From: Deinococcus indicus
GTDB lineage: Bacteria > Deinococcota > Deinococci > Deinococcales > Deinococcaceae
Assembly: GCF_002198095.1 (NCBI RefSeq)
Contig: NZ_NHMK01000008.1
Span: forward strand, 1-5,000
DNA length: 5,000 nucleotides
Reading direction: 5' to 3'
In this document: positions 1 to 5,000 of the stretch, piece by piece
Layout of the letters: the number at the start of each line of letters is the position of its first letter
How positions within the stretch are numbered: the first letter of the stretch is position 1
The notes under the pieces: generated by a model
What the model was told of the DNA's origin: nothing
The model's input: only the letters and a program-made list of their open reading frames with translations
The model's database searches: none
Made by a program: the position numbers and the translations under genes

Positions 1-1084
1 AGCTTGTCCCGTGCAGCCGATATCGAGAACTGCCAATTCGCCCGCACCGACCGCGCATTGCGGTCGGTTTCCCACGCCAGCAACTCCGCTTCAACGGCAT
101 CCACACTGGCCAATCGCTGCCCCAGACACTGTCGCTGCAGGACTGACCACTCCAGTTCCGCCATGTTGAGCCACGACGCATGTTTGGGCGTGTGCACCCA
201 CTCGAAGCGTCGGCTCAGCCGACGCGCCTCCTCAGCCGGGAGATGCTGATACAGCGCGGCCGGACTGTGCGTCGACAGCTGATCCAGCACCAGCACGATC
301 CTGTCCGCTGCCGCATACCGCACGTCCAGCGCCTGGAGCTGCGCCGCGAACTCGGCGTTCCCTCGCCGCTCCGTGACCGTCACGGTGCGCTGACCCATCA
401 GCGGTTCGAAGGCCACGAAGAAATTCACCGTGCCACAGCGTTTGTATTCATGGTCGACCCGTGCCGGGTGTCCCGGCACGGGTGGCAGCGGATCCCGCAC
501 ATGATCGAGCATCTGGTAGGACTTCTCGTCGAAGCAGATCACCGGCCGACAGGCATCGTAGGGCAGCGCGTAGGTGTCCAGTACGGCCTCCATCCGCCAC
601 ACGAAGTCCGCGCCTACCTGAGCGACACACCAACTCTCGACCTGCCACGGTTTGAGGACGTTTTTTTCAGTGTGCGCCGGACAGTTTCATCACTGATGCT
701 GTCTACGACCCCCAGCGTCACCAGGCGATCAGCCAGCAACTGCATCGTCCAGGTTTCGCGCCCGACGGGCGCGGAGCACACTTCGGCAATGAGGATGGCC
801 GTCCCGTGAGCATCAAGTTTGGGCGGCTGTTTCGGTCGGGCTCTTTCGTACAGGGCGGCCTTCAGGCCGCCCTGTACGAACTTGCGCCGGATGGATGCTA
901 CGGTCACGGTGCTGACGCCCACCCGCTCGGCGACGTCCCGGTCCTTCAGTCCCTGGTCACTGAGCAGTAACAGGCGGGCGCGGGTCATGACCCGCGCACT
1001 GTGGACGCCTTTGCGGGTCATGTCCGTCAGTTCCTGCCGCTCGTGTGCCGATAACGCCACCATAAACTGTTTCTGTCTTCCCAT
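1..1084 (-). CDS. IS630-family transposase, two frames joined by a -1 shift, 3' end cut by the window
   Basis: This enzyme cuts and joins the ends of its IS at TA targets. The first frame runs from ATG 1084 and would stop at TAG 614-616 after 156 residues. Reading it to the AAA codon at 662-664 and then slipping back one base gives a continuous frame to position 3 with no stop: 361 visible residues. Residues about 15-75 form the helix-turn-helix region (LKDRDVAERVGVSTVTVASI). The DDE domain follows, with D186 (CFDEKSY), D268 (LVLDQLSTHSP) and E310 (SWLNMAELEWS). The usual Asn after the second Asp is Gln here. The last visible residues (WQFSISAARDKL) match the normal C-terminus, so only a few residues should be missing. 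ATG 1084 is preceded by an in-frame TGA at 1088-1090 and has no well-spaced ribosome binding site; Met8 is an alternative start. The split could be programmed frameshifting, transcriptional slippage or a mutation. I favour a functional shift because the second frame is intact and the triad is preserved. Confidence 0.9.
46..68. repeat. Perfect 9-bp inverted repeat in the transposase gene
   Basis: Arms ACCGACCGC (46-54) and GCGGTCGGT (60-68) are exact reverse complements around a 5-base loop. They lie in codons near the transposase C-terminus. This is one of six perfect inverted repeats seen in this gene. Confidence 0.8.
207..225. repeat. Perfect 8-bp inverted repeat in the transposase gene
   Basis: Arms GCGTCGGC (207-214) and GCCGACGC (218-225) pair exactly around a 3-base loop, within codons for the Arg/Glu-rich stretch between the second Asp and the catalytic Glu. 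On its own an 8-bp stem could arise by chance in GC-rich DNA. Confidence 0.7.
457..483. repeat. Perfect 12-bp inverted repeat in the transposase gene
   Basis: Arms ACCCGTGCCGGG (457-468) and CCCGGCACGGGT (472-483) pair without mismatch around the loop TGT. They fall in codons for the PVPGHPARV segment after the first catalytic Asp. A stem this long and GC-rich should fold strongly in the mRNA or in single-stranded DNA. Confidence 0.85.
660..667 (-). other. A7C slippery sequence, candidate -1 frameshift or transcriptional slippage site
   Basis: Seven T on the plus strand (661-667) read as CTG AAA AAA ACG in the transposase message. The first frame continues to a stop about 45 nt later. A -1 shift gives Leu-Lys-Lys-Asn-Val and enters the DDE-domain frame. 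The phasing differs from the classical X XXY YYZ heptamer: only the second AAA can re-pair perfectly after slipping, because the first would meet GAA. Adding one A by polymerase slippage gives the same protein. I saw no clear stimulatory stem just downstream. Confidence 0.65.
757..773. repeat. Perfect 7-bp inverted repeat in the transposase gene
   Basis: Arms CGCGCCC (757-763) and GGGCGCG (767-773) pair around the loop GAC, about 90 nt upstream of the slippery run in message order. It is short, but every pair is G-C. Confidence 0.65.
845..880. repeat. Perfect 16-bp hairpin in the transposase gene
   Basis: Arms TTCGTACAGGGCGGCC (845-860) and GGCCGCCCTGTACGAA (865-880) match over all 16 bases with a 4-base loop, which reads UGAA in the mRNA. 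They encode the linker after the helix-turn-helix (residues about 69-80, FVQGGLKAALYE). A perfect stem of this length with a minimal loop is very unlikely by chance inside a coding region. Confidence 0.92.
978..997. repeat. 20-bp perfect palindrome in the transposase gene
   Basis: GCGCGGGTCATGACCCGCGC equals its own reverse complement, with no spacer. It covers codons around residues 30-36 (SARVMTRA). Ten of its bases (GCGGGTCATG) recur as a direct copy at 1013-1022. It could be a protein-binding site near the 5' end of the gene or a cruciform or hairpin; its role is unknown. Confidence 0.85.
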
Positions 1085-1121
1085 CCCTCAGCTTAGATCA
1101 AACCAAGCCTGTGGTCATCCA

Positions 1122-1547
1122 CTAGCGGGTGGTGTACGCCACGACCTGCCGGTCGAAGGCGCCGATCAGCATGAAGATGCCCAGCACCGGCCCGAACGGC
1201 AGGGCCAGCAGGCTGAGCACCGCGATCACGATGGCCGACACCCGCCCCCAGGCGCGGCCCTCCATGACCGCGCGCCGCGTGAAGTACAGCCAGAGGATCA
1301 GGGCGGTCGTCAACGCGAACGAGATCCACAGCACCAGTGAGATCTGCGACTCGTCCAGCCGGACCGGCGCACTCCCCTGCGCGAACATGTCCAGCATGTC
1401 GTTCAGCGTGGGCCCGGCAAACGGCAGCGACAGCAGGGAAAAGCCGTTGTAGAACAGCGCGATCAGCAGCGGCACCGTGATGAACGACAGGCGGGCCGGC
1501 GGGGTCGGCAGGGGGGATCTGGAGGCGGGATCGGTGGGCATGGTCAT
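1122..1547 (-). CDS. Small multi-pass membrane protein of unknown function
   Basis: From ATG 1547 the protein has 141 residues. A polar, Pro-rich N-terminus (1-20) is followed by a first membrane segment at about 21-43 (SFITVPLLIALFYNGFSLLS), a polar acidic stretch (48-68), a second segment at about 69-90 (ISLVLWISFALTTALILWLY), and a basic loop (RRAVMEGRAWGR). A long hydrophobic C-terminal stretch (103-131) is broken by LPFGPVLG and may form one or two helices. The pattern of an Arg/Trp loop, a hydrophobic run, a PFGP-like turn and a GIF.L stretch resembles small uncharacterised membrane proteins found in many bacteria; I cannot name the family. The frame is open further upstream to ATG 1649, but that extension is Gly/Pro/Arg-rich and runs into the fusA 3' hairpin, so I reject it. 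Met3 (ATG 1541) is an alternative start. The stop codon lies at the IS junction, so the last residues may have been changed by the insertion. Confidence 0.75.
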   Translation of the reverse strand: MTMPTDPASRSPLPTPPARLSFITVPLLIALFYNGFSLLSLPFAGPTLNDMLDMFAQGSAPVRLDESQISLVLWISFALTTALILWLYFTRRAVMEGRAWGRVSAIVIAVLSLLALPFGPVLGIFMLIGAFDRQVVAYTTR

Positions 1548-1554
1548 CCGCCCC

Positions 1555-1560
1555 AGAGTA
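1555..1560 (-). promoter_or_regulatory. Candidate -10 box for a leaderless transcript
   Basis: On the minus strand TACTCT (fits TANNNT) is followed by exactly seven bases (GGGGCGG) and then ATG 1547. A -10 box at this distance is the known signature of leaderless mRNAs in Deinococcus. No convincing Shine-Dalgarno precedes the ATG and no good -35 is visible. It supports ATG 1547 over the longer reading. Confidence 0.45.
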
Positions 1561-1652
1561 TCAGTCCGGCCCGGACGGCCCCATGACGCCGCTCCGGGCC
1601 GCTGCCCCGTACCGCCGCCGCGCTGGCCGGGGCAGGGCGGGACACGCAACGG

Positions 1653-1684
1653 CAGAGGCGGCCCCCCTCAGGAGTCCGCCTCTG
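1653..1684 (-). terminator. Hairpin 3 downstream of fusA, candidate terminator
   Basis: CAGAGGCGG (1653-1661) and CCGCCTCTG (1676-1684) pair perfectly over 9 bp around a 14-base C-rich loop. Imperfect pairing extends the base of the stem to about 1644-1694. No T run follows on the minus strand, so it would be a non-canonical terminator or a processing or RNA-stability stem. Confidence 0.5.
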
Positions 1685-1689
1685 TCCGT

Positions 1690-1707
1690 GCGTTCCGTTT
1701 AGAACGC
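1690..1707 (-). terminator. Hairpin 2 downstream of fusA
   Basis: GCGTTC (1690-1695) and GAACGC (1702-1707) form a perfect 6-bp stem with a 6-base loop, between two other stems in the fusA trailer. It has no T tract. It is probably part of a composite 3'-end structure. Confidence 0.4.
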
Positions 1708-1710
1708 CTG

Positions 1711-1726
1711 CTTCCCGTGGGGGAAG
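1711..1726 (-). terminator. Hairpin 1, immediately after the fusA stop
   Basis: CTTCCC (1711-1716) and GGGAAG (1721-1726) form a perfect 6-bp stem with a 4-base loop. The stem starts one base after the fusA stop codon, too close for a simple intrinsic terminator but suited to stabilising the 3' end. A related stem, TTCCC-GCGT-GGGAA, occurs at 4529-4542 between rpsL and rpsG. Confidence 0.45.
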
Positions 1727-1727
1727 G

Positions 1728-3821
<2,094 letters not shown>

Positions 3822-3825
3822 AAGA

Positions 3826-3831
3826 CTCCCT
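3826..3831 (-). promoter_or_regulatory. fusA ribosome binding site
   Basis: AGGGAG lies 4 nt before ATG 3821 on the minus strand. The core GGGAGTC is identical to that before rpsG, which supports both start choices. Confidence 0.7.
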
Positions 3832-3841
3832 GATTCTGTCG

Positions 3842-3860
3842 GGTGACGTGTCTCGTCACC
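3842..3860 (-). other. Perfect hairpin in the fusA leader
   Basis: GGTGACG (3842-3848) and CGTCACC (3854-3860) form a 7-bp stem with a 5-base loop, about 20 nt upstream of the fusA start. Its position would let it affect access to the fusA ribosome binding site. No role is shown by the sequence. Confidence 0.5.
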
Positions 3861-3907
3861 GTCAGCTCGGCGCGGAGGCCGTGTGGGGCGCGGGTCTCAT
3901 GCGAAAT

Positions 3908-3930
3908 GGACGGCGGGCGGGCCGCCGTCC
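3908..3930 (-). other. Perfect 9-bp GC-rich hairpin between rpsG and fusA
   Basis: GGACGGCGG (3908-3916) and CCGCCGTCC (3922-3930) pair exactly around a 5-base loop. On the minus strand it is followed by ATTTCGC, a very weak T tract. It could be a partial terminator that lowers fusA read-through, a processing site or a ribosomal-protein binding structure. Confidence 0.5.
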
Positions 3931-3947
3931 GTCTCGCTCCCTTCAGT

Positions 3948-3966
3948 GGCCCCCGGTGTGGGGGCC
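3948..3966 (-). terminator. Hairpin just after rpsG, attenuator or 3'-end stem
   Basis: GGCCCCC (3948-3954) and GGGGGCC (3960-3966) pair exactly around a 5-base loop, 11 nt beyond the rpsG stop. There is no T run, so complete termination is unlikely. It is the first of three stems between rpsG and fusA. Confidence 0.45.
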
Positions 3967-3977
3967 GTGAAGCGGGA

Positions 3978-4448
<471 letters not shown>

Positions 4449-4453
4449 GTTGA

Positions 4454-4461
4454 CTCCCTTT
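4454..4461 (-). promoter_or_regulatory. rpsG ribosome binding site
   Basis: AAAGGGAG ends 5 nt before ATG 4448 on the minus strand. It decides the start, removing 10 upstream codons that the open frame would allow. Confidence 0.75.
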
Positions 4462-4463
4462 GG

Positions 4464-4490
4464 CCCCGTCCGGCCCACTGCCGGGCGGGG
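4464..4490 (-). other. 11-bp hairpin in the rpsG leader
   Basis: CCCCGTCCGGC (4464-4474) pairs with GCCGGGCGGGG (4480-4490) over 11 bp with one T-G wobble and a 5-base loop. On the message it ends a few bases before the rpsG ribosome binding site, so it could gate translation of S7, act as an S7 binding site or attenuate transcription. It has no T tract. Confidence 0.6.
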
Positions 4491-4494
4491 ATTG

Positions 4495-4508
4495 CGCGCT
4501 CAGGCGCG
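4495..4508 (-). other. Short hairpin in the rpsL-rpsG spacer
   Basis: On the minus strand CGCGC (4508-4504) and GCGCG (4499-4495) pair around the tetraloop CTGA. It stands next to the 11-bp leader stem and may stack with it. Weak evidence alone. Confidence 0.35.
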
Positions 4509-4528
4509 AATAACTTGCTTCACTGGCG

Positions 4529-4542
4529 TTCCCGCGTGGGAA
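4529..4542 (-). other. Short hairpin in the rpsL-rpsG spacer, like the fusA 3' stem
   Basis: TTCCC (4529-4533) and GGGAA (4538-4542) pair around GCGT. The stem shares its sequence with the one directly after fusA (1711-1726), which suggests a recurring structural element in this operon. Confidence 0.4.
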
Positions 4543-4578
4543 GGCCGGCTCACGGCGAAGGTCACGCGGACGCGGGCA

Positions 4579-4593
4579 GCCGCTGGGGGCGGC
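4579..4593 (-). other. Hairpin after the rpsL stop
   Basis: GCCGC (4579-4583) and GCGGC (4589-4593) form a 5-bp stem with a 5-base loop about 14 nt after the rpsL stop codon; flanking G and C runs could extend it across a bulge. No T tract follows. Confidence 0.35.
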
Positions 4594-4607
4594 CCGGTCG
4601 GGTGTGG

Positions 4608-5000
<393 letters not shown>

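Larger units (their letters stand above)
1..1122 (-). mobile_element. IS630-family insertion sequence, one end missing
   Basis: The stretch is an IS630/Tc1-mariner type element read on the minus strand. It is recognised by its transposase, which has an N-terminal helix-turn-helix and a C-terminal DDE domain with the family signature SWLN..E. The upstream end is inside the window and the downstream end lies beyond position 1. Elements of this family insert at TA and duplicate it. The first TA upstream of the transposase that leaves room for a terminal repeat is 1123-1124, inside the TAG stop of the neighbouring gene, so I place the boundary at 1122. A second TA at 1135-1136 is also possible. 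The terminal inverted repeat cannot be confirmed because the other end is not visible. Family assignment is firm; the exact boundary is inferred. Confidence 0.85.

Noticed and set aside
180..809. 209-codon open frame on the plus strand
   Set aside because: It is antisense to the transposase gene, which has clear DDE motifs in its own frame; nothing recognisable is encoded here.
1548..1649. N-terminal extension of the membrane protein to ATG 1649
   Set aside because: The added 34 residues are Gly/Pro/Arg-rich, lack a ribosome binding site and reach into the imperfect base of the fusA 3' hairpin.
3822..3977. Separate promoter for fusA
   Set aside because: CTGACG/GTGACG-like -35 pieces occur, but no TANNNT box lies at a suitable distance before the fusA start.
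4449..4478. 10-residue extension of S7
   Set aside because: The ribosome binding site at 4454-4461 and the MARRR N-terminus fix the start at 4448.
4449..4607. Separate promoter for rpsG
   Set aside because: I looked for TTGACA and TANNNT pairs on the minus strand. GTTATTCGC near 4510 is the only AT-rich patch and does not fit a -10 with a matching -35.

Overview
The window is GC-rich chromosomal DNA whose protein sequences (EF-G, S7, S12) look like Deinococcus. This rests on recognising the proteins and the general style of the sequence, not on a search. Every gene I can support lies on the minus strand, so transcription runs from high to low coordinates.

Positions 5000 to 1728 hold the translation ('str') gene cluster in the classical order rpsL (S12, cut by the window edge), rpsG (S7) and fusA (elongation factor G). 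The two intergenic gaps, 159 and 156 bp, are wide for a ribosomal operon and are packed with perfect GC-rich hairpins. They have no convincing promoter, but each ends in a very similar ribosome binding site (GGGAGTC) just before the next start codon. S12 and S7 build the 30S decoding and head regions, and EF-G drives translocation on the same ribosome. After fusA come three tandem hairpins that probably end or process the transcript. The tuf gene that often follows fusA in bacteria is not here.

Positions 1547 to 1122 encode a 141-residue membrane protein of unknown function. Its candidate -10 box sits 7 nt before the ATG, the arrangement expected of a leaderless deinococcal mRNA.

Positions 1 to about 1122 are one end and nearly all of the transposase gene of an IS630-family insertion sequence. 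The gene is split into two frames at a run of seven A residues; a -1 shift there restores a protein with the D-D-E triad. The element abuts the stop codon of the membrane-protein gene. The most unusual signal in the window is a series of perfect inverted repeats inside the transposase gene, including a 16-bp stem with a 4-nt loop, a 12-bp stem with a 3-nt loop and a 20-bp palindrome.

Apart from these, the window looks like ordinary housekeeping DNA with one IS insertion. I found no evidence of a defence system, CRISPR array, tRNA or rRNA.
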